Shown: positions 1 to 6,311 of the stretch, in pieces
Position numbering within the stretch: position 1 is the first letter of the stretch
Layout: each line of letters opens with the position of its first letter
Assembly: GCA_018830415.1 (NCBI GenBank)
Contig: JAHJSJ010000085.1
Span: 1 to 6,548, forward strand
Direction: 5' to 3'
Length of the DNA: 6,548 bases
Origin: Alphaproteobacteria bacterium
GTDB taxonomy: Bacteria; Pseudomonadota; Alphaproteobacteria; Sphingomonadales; Sphingomonadaceae
Made by a program: the position numbers and the translations under genes
Notes under the pieces: model-generated
Seen by the model: only the letters and a program-made list of their open reading frames with translations
What the model was told of the DNA's origin: nothing
Database searches by the model: none

Positions 1-5
1 GCCAT
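1..5 (-). CDS. Start of a leftward gene cut off by the window edge (partial)
   Basis: A reverse-strand ATG lies at 5-3, preceded at the usual distance (7 nt) by an AAGGA Shine-Dalgarno sequence (complement of 13-17). Only the start codon and two bases of the next codon (GC, so alanine) are inside the window, so the product cannot be named. The leftward direction matches the other two genes of the left flank. An open frame continues upstream through this ATG, so a longer protein starting further right, for example at the in-frame ATG near 39, is also possible. The ribosome binding site favours the start at 5. Confidence 0.4.
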
Positions 6-616
6 GATGATTTCCTTCAAGTTGGTCGAACCCGCGCCCATCGCGGCCTCGATGGCTGGTTGAAAGCAGGGGCTTGTGCCCGCTGCATCCGCAGGACCGG
101 AACAGAGTGAAGGACGGCGGCCAGACGGCTTTCTTGTCTCGCGAGGAATGGGCGGTACGCCCAGGGGAAGAAAGTTGGCGCAGACGCCGTTGCAGCAAGG
201 GATCAAGCGGCGAAGCCATCCCCTGCCAACCAAAGCCATTGAAGAGGCGGCATTGGGCTCGGGTCACACTTGACCGGGAGCCATGGCACTTTCCGGACTT
301 TCCAGACCGAGCTGCGATTGGGAAGTTGTCGTGACAGGGTGGGCTTGAGGTCGTCACCGCATCTCCAGACGTCGGCAACTGCGATATGCCACTGCGGGTT
401 TGATCGAGATCCCCGGATTCGGCTAGCCACGGCCCAGTACCTTACTGGCTGCGGATTCTCGGCCTTGCTCCGACCCTGCAACTGCCCAGGCCAACCCGAC
501 CCAAGACGAGGTAGGCAGAACCTACCACTTGATCGCAACGCCTGCCTCGTAACGGCTGAACTGACCGTGCCAGCCACGTCCGGCACCTGCCGGGCGGGGC
601 TTGGAAAACGACGAAG
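6..616. other. GC-rich stretch without a convincing gene
   Basis: Open frames exist here on both strands, but they overlap each other, none has a clear ribosome binding site, and their translations are rich in Arg, Pro, Trp and Cys, as expected of chance frames in GC-rich DNA. The stretch follows the stop of the membrane protein gene at 617 and precedes the gene leaving the left edge, so it is probably the long leader or promoter region of that gene. It contains small palindromes: CTCGCGAG at 138-145, a hairpin with arms TGGGCG/CGCCCA at 149-163, and CCGGCA/TGCCGG at 580-593. No tRNA or IS end was recognised. A structured RNA or a decayed gene cannot be excluded. Confidence 0.5.
149..163. repeat. 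Short perfect hairpin
   Basis: TGGGCG (149-154) and CGCCCA (158-163) pair perfectly across a 3-nt loop. The 8-bp palindrome CTCGCGAG lies just before it (138-145). Both sit about 140 bp upstream of the leftward start at the left edge, where an operator or leader structure would be plausible. No function can be assigned, and such short palindromes also arise by chance in GC-rich DNA. Confidence 0.3.
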
Positions 617-1021
617 CTACGGGCGGGTGCGGCTCCACTGCGTCAACGATGCAGCAGCGATAATCGCTGCGCCGAGCACCGAGAGGACCAACTGCCATGC
701 GCTTGGCGGCATGGTCGCCGCGGCGATGCCGTGGACGGCATGATAGCCGGCGATCGCAGCGGGCGCAGCGAAGGAGACGCCAATCGCTGCCCGCGTCACG
801 TCCGACTTGGCGAACGCCAGTGCGACCTGGGCAACAGCGAGCAGGACGGTCGCGACAATGGCTGCGGCGGCAAGCGCGGCGACGATTCCGCTGCCACTCC
901 GGTAGATGGCCGAACCAGCCAGAAAGGCTACGAACAGCGGCAGGGCGTAGATCGAAAGGTGGAACAGGAGCGCGCAGCACAGAAACACTGCGACAATTAT
1001 CAGGGCAAAACCGATCAGCAT
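617..1021 (-). CDS. Small four-helix integral membrane protein, unknown function
   Basis: This 134-residue protein is almost wholly hydrophobic. Likely transmembrane helices lie at about residues 2-20, 22-38, 46-70 and 80-130; the last span probably holds more than one helix around a Pro/Gly-rich turn. It ends in a short basic tail (QWSRTRP). The start at 1021 was chosen over an upstream ATG at 1150 because a strong AAGGAGGA Shine-Dalgarno (complement of 1026-1033) sits just before it, and the extra 43 residues would be Cys- and Pro-rich and unlike a membrane protein start. The stop is TAG. It presumably sits in the inner membrane. I do not recognise a family and no catalytic motif is visible. 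It lies 144 bp downstream of an exported-peptide gene on the same strand, so the two may share a transcript. The left-flank setting suggests a mobile-element accessory protein, which is inference only. Confidence 0.7.
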   Translation of the reverse strand: MLIGFALIIVAVFLCCALLFHLSIYALPLFVAFLAGSAIYRSGSGIVAALAAAAIVATVLLAVAQVALAFAKSDVTRAAIGVSFAAPAAIAGYHAVHGIAAATMPPSAWQLVLSVLGAAIIAAASLTQWSRTRP

Positions 1022-1111
1022 GGCGTCCTCCTTGGAACCAAGGGCAAGGGACGCGCTCTCCACCACCACCGCAGCGCAATGTGCATGGAATCCATAGCAG
1101 AAATGCGGCCC

Positions 1112-1139
1112 GGCTGGAATACCCGATGGGCATCCAGCC
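1112..1139 (-). terminator. Stem-loop between the two leftward genes; possible terminator
   Basis: The arms GGCTGGA (1112-1118) and TCCAGCC (1133-1139) are a perfect 7-bp inverted repeat, and CCC/GGG inside the 14-nt loop can extend the fold. It lies downstream of the exported-peptide stop (1166) and upstream of the membrane-protein start (1021), where an intergenic terminator or attenuator would fall. No run of U follows on the reverse strand, so it is not a standard intrinsic terminator and may instead be an RNA-stability element. Confidence 0.3.
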
Positions 1140-1165
1140 ATGCGGCGCAACGCGATTTGGCGCGC

Positions 1166-1330
1166 TCAGGGATTGAACGGGTCATATTCGCGAACCACGC
1201 TGTCGGCATCGCCATCGAATTCGGACGTCGGGACTGCGGCGTAGCCGTTACCGGCGTGGAACAGGGTGACGCATACCATCAAGGTGCGGGCGAGGCTCCA
1301 GGCGTGACGCTGTGCGATGGTGAGTGACAT
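1166..1330 (-). CDS. 54-residue exported peptide, unknown function
   Basis: The start at 1330 is set by a CAGGAG Shine-Dalgarno (complement of 1338-1343) at good spacing; the open frame runs further upstream but without such a site. The N-terminus looks like a Sec signal peptide: Arg8 and Arg15 before a hydrophobic core at about residues 17-26, then an Ala-rich cleavage region (Tyr-Ala-Ala, residues 30-32). The mature part would be only about 22 residues, acidic and ending in Tyr-Asp-Pro-Phe-Asn-Pro. Cys20 is inside the hydrophobic core and does not form a lipobox, so it is probably periplasmic or secreted and not a lipoprotein. No known family was recognised. It lies upstream of the membrane protein gene on the same strand and may be co-transcribed with it. 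Confidence 0.6.
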   Translation of the reverse strand: MSLTIAQRHAWSLARTLMVCVTLFHAGNGYAAVPTSEFDGDADSVVREYDPFNP

Positions 1331-1483
1331 GTTCGAGCTCCTGTCTCGGAGCAGGGACCATCCCCGCTCGACAGGCCCCGGACAGACGGCACAAAGCCGC
1401 AATCACCACGAAGGCGCAGACGCAGTGGCCGCACGCGCAGCGTAGCGGACCCTTCACGGGTTGATTGAAGGAGGCTTTGAGGC

Positions 1484-1499
1484 GGCCAACGGATTGGCC
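1484..1499. repeat. Inverted repeat GGCCAA-N4-TTGGCC
   Basis: Two perfect 6-bp arms are separated by CGGA. It lies in the divergent promoter region, about 150 bp from the leftward start and about 230 bp from the rightward one. A dimeric regulator could bind here, but no regulator gene is adjacent and the role is unknown. The heptamer CTTTGAG occurs just before and just after it. Confidence 0.35.
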
Positions 1500-1625
1500 T
1501 TTGAGAGTGGGGTGGTTGCAGATCGGCCAGAATGAACCAATTGCCAATCTTGCACAGCAAGCGAGATGATTGCGAAATCGGTTAGGAGGGAAGGTAATCT
1601 GGCAGCACAATCTTCTGCAGTTGCA

Positions 1626-1638
1626 ATTCAACTTGAAT
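1626..1638. promoter_or_regulatory. 13-bp palindrome upstream of the operon; candidate operator
   Basis: ATTCAA-C-TTGAAT is a perfect palindrome with one central base, about 90 bp before the first operon start, in the AT-rich part of the intergenic region. This is the size and position of a binding site for a dimeric repressor. No transcription factor gene is in the operon, although the middle component has winged-helix features. The role as an operator is inference. Confidence 0.35.
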
Positions 1639-1726
1639 AGGGCATCGAACGAAAGTTACTTTAGGAGAACCTATTTTAGTTGCAGCGTTCAATGCGCTCA
1701 TTAAACTCGATTTCTTTGGGGGAATT

Positions 1727-2647
1727 ATGGCACATCGGCGAGAATGGAAAGGAGAGGAGTGGCAGGAATTTGCTCTGCAGCTCGTCCAACGCCGACATGG
1801 CGCCGAGAACGTTCAGATCATTCCGGATAAGGTCAAGGGTGATGCCGGGTTGGAATTTTTTACGACCTGCGGCTGCCTTTATCAATGTTACGCGCCTGAA
1901 GAAGTCTCTGACGTCGCAAAGGCTGCCAGTGCAATGAAAGCGAAAGCCGGACGTGATTTGCCTAAGTTGGAAAAGAACAAAGCGATTATCGAGAAACTTC
2001 TTTGCGGTACTAAAGCTCGGCGCTGGATTCTTCTCTGCCCATTCCTAGACAACAAGGAAGTGGTCGCATCTATCCGGGCTCGCGGCGTCAAGGTTAAGGC
2101 CAGCAACCTTGTCTTCCTTGCCTCTGACTTCGAGGCACTTTGCCATTCTCAGCAAGATTTCCAGGCAGAGATCGAGCAGCTTAGAGCCATGTCACTTGGT
2201 CCGCCGCTCAACGTAGTCCCGCCAACCGCAGATCAGGTGAAGGATGCAGCTGGCAGTACCGAAATAGGAGCACGGATTGATGACAAACTTGGCCGGGCAC
2301 TTGGCCCGAAGGCGGCATCTGGACAGGTCGCTGCACGACGCGATCAATATGTGAATGCGCATCTGCACCGCGAAAATGCGCTCGAGCAGTTGCGTGAAAA
2401 CCATGCGGTTTTGTGGGAGCGTGCGTTCGAGACGATCGAAGCGGAAGAAGCGCGGCTCATCGCCGTTGGTGCCAGTTCGACTATCCCCGGCCAGCAGCTT
2501 CAGGAAAGCATGGCCCGGATCGAAACTTCGCTGGCCGAGGCACTGCCAACATTAAACCCCGGACTTCGGACCCGAATTGCGCTGGGTACGATCAGTGACT
2601 GGCTGATCCGCTGCCCACTGGATTTCCCGGAAAGGGAATCAATTTGA
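1727..2647 (+). CDS. Putative effector of an ABC-3C/Lamassu-like system; diverged restriction-endonuclease-like N-terminus
   Basis: First gene of the operon, 306 residues. The start follows GGGGGA (1718-1723). Residues 7-55 resemble the core of a PD-(D/E)XK nuclease of the Mrr/restriction type: an early helix with Glu14 (WQEF), then Gly-Asp39-Ala-Gly-Leu-Glu43, then a beta strand ending Tyr-Gln53-Cys-Tyr55-Ala-Pro. In active nucleases the last motif is normally Gln/Glu-x-Lys; here Tyr55 holds the lysine position. Residues about 97-132 look like further alpha/beta core (WILLCPF, then NLVFLAS). Residues about 180-300 are mainly helical and could be the part that docks on the middle component, as in the C-terminal domains of ABC-3C effectors. 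Its likely role is the toxic or DNA-acting subunit in the cytoplasm. The TGA stop overlaps the next start by 4 bp. Nuclease activity is not proven, and a catalytically dead DNA- or protein-binding domain is possible. Confidence 0.75.
   Translation: MAHRREWKGEEWQEFALQLVQRRHGAENVQIIPDKVKGDAGLEFFTTCGCLYQCYAPEEVSDVAKAASAMKAKAGRDLPKLEKNKAIIEKLLCGTKARRWILLCPFLDNKEVVASIRARGVKVKASNLVFLASDFEALCHSQQDFQAEIEQLRAMSLGPPLNVVPPTADQVKDAAGSTEIGARIDDKLGRALGPKAASGQVAARRDQYVNAHLHRENALEQLRENHAVLWERAFETIEAEEARLIAVGASSTIPGQQLQESMARIETSLAEALPTLNPGLRTRIALGTISDWLIRCPLDFPERESI
2632..2637 (+). promoter_or_regulatory. Ribosome binding site supporting a TTG start
   Basis: AAGGGA lies 6 nt before the TTG at 2644. This site, together with the TTGA overlap with the preceding stop, is the reason for choosing the rare TTG start for the middle gene; no in-frame ATG is available near the stop of the first gene. 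Confidence 0.6.
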
Positions 2648-3123
2648 GTAACACCGAATTCGCACACACTCGCTTCTCGTTCCAGCGGCGGCCCACGCCA
2701 GTGCCGGGCGATATGCGCATCGCATGGCGCGTGTCGTTGATCCTTTTGATGTTGGCAGCGTCAAGATCGAACCGAGCCTCCTTGGCAAAGCTCCATATAT
2801 TGAACGACGCCATCCGGTCCAACCAGATCAGCCGATTGCGGGATGCCACCGATGCCGAGACCAAGATTCTGCCTTGGAATTTGCGCGTTGAGCCTGCGTT
2901 CGCACGCGCAATTGACTTTGTCGTAGGCGAACGTCTCGCGGAATGGACGAAGGCGGGCGGGCGTGCTTCCTTGAAGCTCACCCTGAGGGGTCTGGCAGCG
3001 GCTAAGGAATTAGACAAAGTCGAGGATGCGCTCGAGCAAGAGCGGGCGATCATTGCCGAGCATGCCAAAAAGCTGACAGAGATTCGCGTTTCAGCGCTCT
3101 TGGGCGAAAGGCCTGCGTTATGA
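2644..3123 (+). CDS. Small winged-helix-like middle component of the operon (ABC-3C MC / LmuC-like)
   Basis: A 159-residue protein read from a TTG start whose last two bases begin the TGA stop of the first gene (TTGA, 2644-2647). Residues 24-60 are helical with a helix-turn-helix look (Arg-Ala-Ser-Leu-Ala-Lys-Leu-His-Ile-Leu-Asn). Residues about 82-122 look like a winged-helix unit ending in a strand-helix typical of such folds (Leu-Lys-Leu-Thr-Leu-Arg-Gly-Leu-Ala-Ala-Ala). The end, about 120-150, is a charged helix. No enzyme motif is visible. Size, fold and position between effector and ATPase fit the middle component of ABC-three-component systems, or LmuC/DdmB of Lamassu systems, which bridges the ATPase and the effector. 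It is short for a transcription factor and has no ligand domain, although autoregulation cannot be excluded. The family assignment rests on context and pattern, not on a profile search. Confidence 0.7.
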   Translation: MSNTEFAHTRFSFQRRPTPVPGDMRIAWRVSLILLMLAASRSNRASLAKLHILNDAIRSNQISRLRDATDAETKILPWNLRVEPAFARAIDFVVGERLAEWTKAGGRASLKLTLRGLAAAKELDKVEDALEQERAIIAEHAKKLTEIRVSALLGERPAL

Positions 3124-5198
3124 TCAGACTTCGTCACTTGCGACTGCGGTCTTTCACCGCCGAGCGCGCGTTCAATGCGGACATTCCCTTTGGGACAGGT
3201 CTCAACATAATCCAGGCACCCAACACGTCGGGTAAATCGACGTGCCTGCAGGCGGTAATCTATGTACTAGGTCTTGAAAGGGCGCTTGGCCCGCAACTAG
3301 CGATCCCGCTCCCATATGCGATGCGCGAGCGAATACATGCCGCTGAGGATCAGCCATATGAAACGGTCCTACAGTCGTTTGTCGAACTCGAGATTGAGAA
3401 TGATCGTGGCGAGATTGTCGTCCTGCACCGCGACGTCGTTGGCGGCAAAGATACAAAGCTGATTCAGGTTACGTCCGGTGCCTCGCTCAGCGAGGATATG
3501 GTGCGAACCCGGCAGCGCGACTTTTATGTTCTCGATGGCGGATCCGCAGTGCAGGAGGATGGTTTTCACTTCTTTCTCGCATCCTATCTTGGATGGAATC
3601 TACCAATCGTCGCCCGTTATGATGGCACTGAGTGCCCACTCTATCTCGAGTCCATTTTTCCGATGCTGTTCGTTGAACAGAAGCGAGGCTGGTCCACGAT
3701 TCAGGGTCCGTTCCCGACTTTCTTCCGTATCCAGGATGTGGCTCGCCGGGTGATGGAATTTCTTCTGAATCTTGATGTTGCGCAGTTCCGGCGCCAGCGT
3801 ACAGAGTTGCGTAACTCCATCGCTGAGCTCAACGGCCGATGGGCTAAGGAACGCGCTAAACTGGCAGACGCTGCAACGCGGATCGGCCGTATTCGCGGAT
3901 TGCCCCAGCAACCAAATGCCGAATTTTCGCAACAGCCTGAAATTGACCTGCAACTATTTCACGATGGTGAATGGATCCGTCTCTCCACTCTTGTCGCCGA
4001 ACTCGAGGAGCGCATTGGCGAGCTAGAAGCGGCGCAAATGGAAACGATAGACGTCGTTGCGCCTCAGATCGAGGCGCGAATAACGACGCTGCGCGAGCAA
4101 GTAGACACCGAAACTGCCGTCATTGAGGCTGTGCGCAATGAACACGCATCCGAGACGCAGGATAGCCAAGCTCTGACCGCGAGAGTTCGATCGCTCGAAG
4201 TAGATCTACGCCGAAACCAGGACGCCCAAAAGCTCCAGCGACTTGGCTCAGAACTTGGTAAAGCGTCGTCCGAGCATGTCTGTCCGACTTGCCATCAGGA
4301 TGTAACCAACGAGTTGCTCCCCACAATTGATGCTGTTGGTATGGCGCTCGATGAGAACATCGCATTCGTGAAATCCCAGCTTGAGCTTTACCGATCCGCG
4401 CTAGGTGCTTCTGCTGAACGGCTGCAGGAGATTGCCGGTCGATTCCGTGGGGTGGAGCGAAACCTCCAGGAGAAGCAGCAAGAGTTGCGCTCCCTGCGTC
4501 AGGAGTTGATGCGACCCGGCACAGCGCCGTCACGTGCAGCAATTGAGAATTTGGTTCGGCAACAGAATTTCCTTTCTCAGCTTCGCAGCATCGACGATCT
4601 CGCCATTTCGCTGATGGACGAACTTCAGGCGATAGCGTCGGGTTGGGCTAAGGCTACTAATGCTCTGCGCAACCTGCCAAACGACAACCTGACTGCAAAT
4701 GATTTGAAGAAGGTTGCTGTTCTAACAGCCAAGATCTGTGAGCAGCTAACAGCGTATGGATTCCGGTCATTTCAGCCAGCTGAGATCGCGCTCTCGACCG
4801 ATAATTTTCGGCCGCTCGTTTGCGAACGATCAGGGTCTGAGATCGTGGAAAAGGAAATCAACTTTGAAGTGTCCGCTAGCGACGCAATAAGGTTGAAATG
4901 GGCCTATCTCTTGGCCGCCTTTGAATTGCAGTGTGTCCATAAAACGAACCATCCGGGACTCGTGATCTTTGATGAACCCGGACAGCAGGAAATTGATTCA
5001 GGCAGCCTGTTCGCCTTTCTAAAACGCGCCGGTGTCGCAGCACTTGCGGGCGGCCAAGTCATTGTCTCAACTTCTGAACCGCTGACGCTTGTACGGCAAG
5101 AGATGGGTGAGCACGCTCAGATCATCGATTTCCCAGGTTTCATCCTACAGCCGTCATTGGACGGGCCACCCAATGAGATTGAGGGAAGACTGGGATAA
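3120..5198 (+). CDS. Rad50/SMC-like ATPase with CPTC zinc hook (LmuB / ABC-3C ATPase-like)
   Basis: A 692-residue ATPase. Its ATG overlaps the preceding stop (ATGA, 3120-3123), with a weak GAAAGG before it, so translational coupling is likely. The N-terminal lobe opens with the strand typical of Rad50/RecF proteins (MIRLRHLRLRSF) and a Walker A-like APNTSGKST at 33-41, in which the first glycine is alanine. Charged heptad-like stretches at about 222-255 and 290-385 and again at 400-465 form a short coiled coil whose tip is Cys388-Pro-Thr-Cys391, the CPxC pattern of the Rad50 zinc hook. The C-terminal lobe has Ser585-Ala-Ser-Asp-Ala-Ile-Arg-Leu-Lys in place of a classical LSGGQ signature, Walker B LVIFDEP at 614-620 with Asp618 and Glu619 intact, and a downstream strand VIVSTSE (648-653) lacking the usual switch histidine. 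It probably dimerises on DNA in an ATP-dependent way and licenses the effector. It is much shorter than true SMC or Rad50 proteins, and no SbcD/Mre11 nuclease is adjacent. Confidence 0.88.
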   Translation: MIRLRHLRLRSFTAERAFNADIPFGTGLNIIQAPNTSGKSTCLQAVIYVLGLERALGPQLAIPLPYAMRERIHAAEDQPYETVLQSFVELEIENDRGEIVVLHRDVVGGKDTKLIQVTSGASLSEDMVRTRQRDFYVLDGGSAVQEDGFHFFLASYLGWNLPIVARYDGTECPLYLESIFPMLFVEQKRGWSTIQGPFPTFFRIQDVARRVMEFLLNLDVAQFRRQRTELRNSIAELNGRWAKERAKLADAATRIGRIRGLPQQPNAEFSQQPEIDLQLFHDGEWIRLSTLVAELEERIGELEAAQMETIDVVAPQIEARITTLREQVDTETAVIEAVRNEHASETQDSQALTARVRSLEVDLRRNQDAQKLQRLGSELGKASSEHVCPTCHQDVTNELLPTIDAVGMALDENIAFVKSQLELYRSALGASAERLQEIAGRFRGVERNLQEKQQELRSLRQELMRPGTAPSRAAIENLVRQQNFLSQLRSIDDLAISLMDELQAIASGWAKATNALRNLPNDNLTANDLKKVAVLTAKICEQLTAYGFRSFQPAEIALSTDNFRPLVCERSGSEIVEKEINFEVSASDAIRLKWAYLLAAFELQCVHKTNHPGLVIFDEPGQQEIDSGSLFAFLKRAGVAALAGGQVIVSTSEPLTLVRQEMGEHAQIIDFPGFILQPSLDGPPNEIEGRLG

Positions 5199-5255
5199 TT
5201 GATGTTTCACACTCTGCAGATTGAACCAGAGTTACTGTGATTGACGAAGCATATG

Positions 5256-5292
5256 TCGAATGATCGAATTCGGACTCGAGCCGATTATTCGA
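5256..5292 (+). terminator. Inverted repeat between convergent genes; possible operon terminator
   Basis: TCGAATGATCG (5256-5266) can pair with CGATTATTCGA (5282-5292) over 11 bp including one G-U pair, with a 15-nt loop. It lies 58 bp after the ATPase stop and covers the stop codon of the convergent DUF2493 gene. Convergent genes often share a stem-loop here. There is no U-run after the stem on the rightward strand, so termination is uncertain. The fold is weaker on the other strand, where the G-U pair becomes a C-A mismatch. Confidence 0.35.
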
Positions 5293-6202
5293 TCGCCCAG
5301 ACTGAAATCCCCATCTTGCGCGCCTTGTCGACCAGGTTGGCGTTGATGCCATTCCCTGGACAGGCGACCACTGCCTTGGGCAGAACTTCGAGCATTTGAT
5401 CATTGCGGCGGAACGGTGCCGCTTTTTTGAACCGGATCCAGTCAGGCCGGAAGGGGACGTGGGTGATTTTGCGCGCTCGTGCCCAGAGCGAGGCGATATG
5501 TTCGCCACCCGTCGGATTGCCGCCGTGGAACAGGACCATGTCGGGATATTTGGCTAGAACCTTGTCGAGGGCGGCCCAGATTCGGTTGTGATCCTGATAG
5601 GCGGGGCCAGAGGTGAACGCGATGCGGGTGCCGACGGGCAGCATCGGCTCAGTTTCCGAACGGCGCTTGGCAGCAAGGAAGTCGCGGCTGTCGATCATCG
5701 CGGCGGTCAGGGTGCGATGGTTGACCAGTGATCCGGTGCGCGGCGTCCAGGCTTTGCGGAAATGCGCTTCGAACTGGTCGGCGGCGGCCTCGCGCATGAA
5801 TTCCATGGCATTGCGCCGTTCGATCAGGCCAATGCCTTCGCGGATCTGCCGTTCCAACTCGACCGATTTGACCTCGGAGCCATCCTGTTCGCGCTGGCTA
5901 CGCTTCTGGGAGTCCTCATTGTCGTCGAGTTCGCGCTGGATGCGGAATTCGGCGCGGTGGAACAGGTTGGCGAGCGACCAGCACAGGTCTTCAAGATCGG
6001 GTTCGAGCCTCGTGTCGATCATGGTGGCAATGAGGGCGTCGAACATGTCGGCTACGGCACCGGCGGCCATGCGCTCCTCGGGCAGTGGCCGCGGATCAGC
6101 TTCGTCGGAGAAAGGGCGATAGCCGTAAAGGGCGATTTCATCGAGGAGGTGGGCGGTCGGCGAGACTTCGTGTTCGGGTTCGGAATCGGGCAGCATGGTC
6201 AT
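5285..6202 (-). CDS. DUF2493 (YspA/cpYpsA-related SLOG) domain protein
   Basis: A 305-residue protein. The start at 6202 has an AAGGA Shine-Dalgarno (complement of 6211-6215); an upstream in-frame ATG at 6235 has none. Residues 1-50 are acidic and Pro-rich. Residues about 50-150 are helical, with a very charged segment at 90-120. The C-terminal part (about 188-304) is a SLOG Rossmann-like fold: strand TRIAFTSG (192-199), the glycine loop HGGNPTGGEH (226-235), RRNDQML (265-271) and CPGNGINANLVDKARKMGI (281-299). SLOG domains are thought to bind nucleotides or nucleotide-like ligands, and DUF2493 proteins are common on alphaproteobacterial plasmids and conjugative islands; their function there is not known to me. 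It is convergent with the operon and more GC-rich, so it is probably element backbone and not part of the defence system. A link to nucleotide signalling in defence is possible but unsupported here. Confidence 0.82.
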   Translation of the reverse strand: MTMLPDSEPEHEVSPTAHLLDEIALYGYRPFSDEADPRPLPEERMAAGAVADMFDALIATMIDTRLEPDLEDLCWSLANLFHRAEFRIQRELDDNEDSQKRSQREQDGSEVKSVELERQIREGIGLIERRNAMEFMREAAADQFEAHFRKAWTPRTGSLVNHRTLTAAMIDSRDFLAAKRRSETEPMLPVGTRIAFTSGPAYQDHNRIWAALDKVLAKYPDMVLFHGGNPTGGEHIASLWARARKITHVPFRPDWIRFKKAAPFRRNDQMLEVLPKAVVACPGNGINANLVDKARKMGISVWAIE

Positions 6203-6311
6203 GGGACAAGTCCTTGGGGCCTTGGAACCGGGCACCTCGCCCGGCCTTCATGGGCGTCCCTCTGACCGGCTGGCGGGAGGGCGCACCCTTGTGGCCGAAG
6301 CGCAGCGGAGG

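Larger units (their letters stand above)
1331..1726. promoter_or_regulatory. Divergent intergenic region between the exported-peptide gene and the operon
   Basis: About 400 bp separates the divergent starts at 1330 and 1727 and must carry promoters for both directions. The left part is GC-rich like the flank. From about 1500 rightwards the sequence becomes more AT-rich, like the operon, so a boundary between element backbone and inserted cargo may lie here. Visible structure includes the inverted repeat GGCCAA/TTGGCC (1484-1499) and the palindrome at 1626-1638. I could not assign a convincing -35/-10 pair. The open frames crossing the region have no ribosome binding site and look like chance frames. 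Confidence 0.45.

Noticed and set aside
203..743. Overlapping open frames on both strands (203-586 reverse, 270-743 forward)
   Set aside because: No ribosome binding site, composition typical of chance frames in GC-rich DNA, and mutual overlap; the second also runs into the well-supported membrane protein gene.
522..1327. Other long frames over the membrane protein gene (522-1133 reverse, 697-1176 and 731-1327 forward)
   Set aside because: They are Arg/Gly/Gln-rich shadows of the 617-1021 gene, which has a strong Shine-Dalgarno and coherent hydrophobic helices.
1727..3123. Toxin-antitoxin pair formed by the first two genes
   Set aside because: The pair is translationally coupled to a third, ATPase gene, and the first protein is larger than usual toxins; a three-component system explains all three genes.
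2592..3137. 181-codon reverse frame across the middle component
   Set aside because: It is antisense to the overlapping three-gene operon and has no ribosome binding site; the forward frame has winged-helix features and exact overlaps with both neighbours.
3120..5198. True SbcC/Rad50 or Wadjet JetC identity for the ATPase
   Set aside because: It is too short for either, no SbcD/Mre11 nuclease or JetA/B/D genes are adjacent, and the neighbours fit ABC-3C/Lamassu better.
5613..6265. Forward frames antisense to the DUF2493 gene (5613-6122, 5762-6265)
   Set aside because: The reverse strand carries recognisable SLOG glycine motifs and a Shine-Dalgarno; the forward frames are Ser/Arg-rich or hydrophobic shadows.
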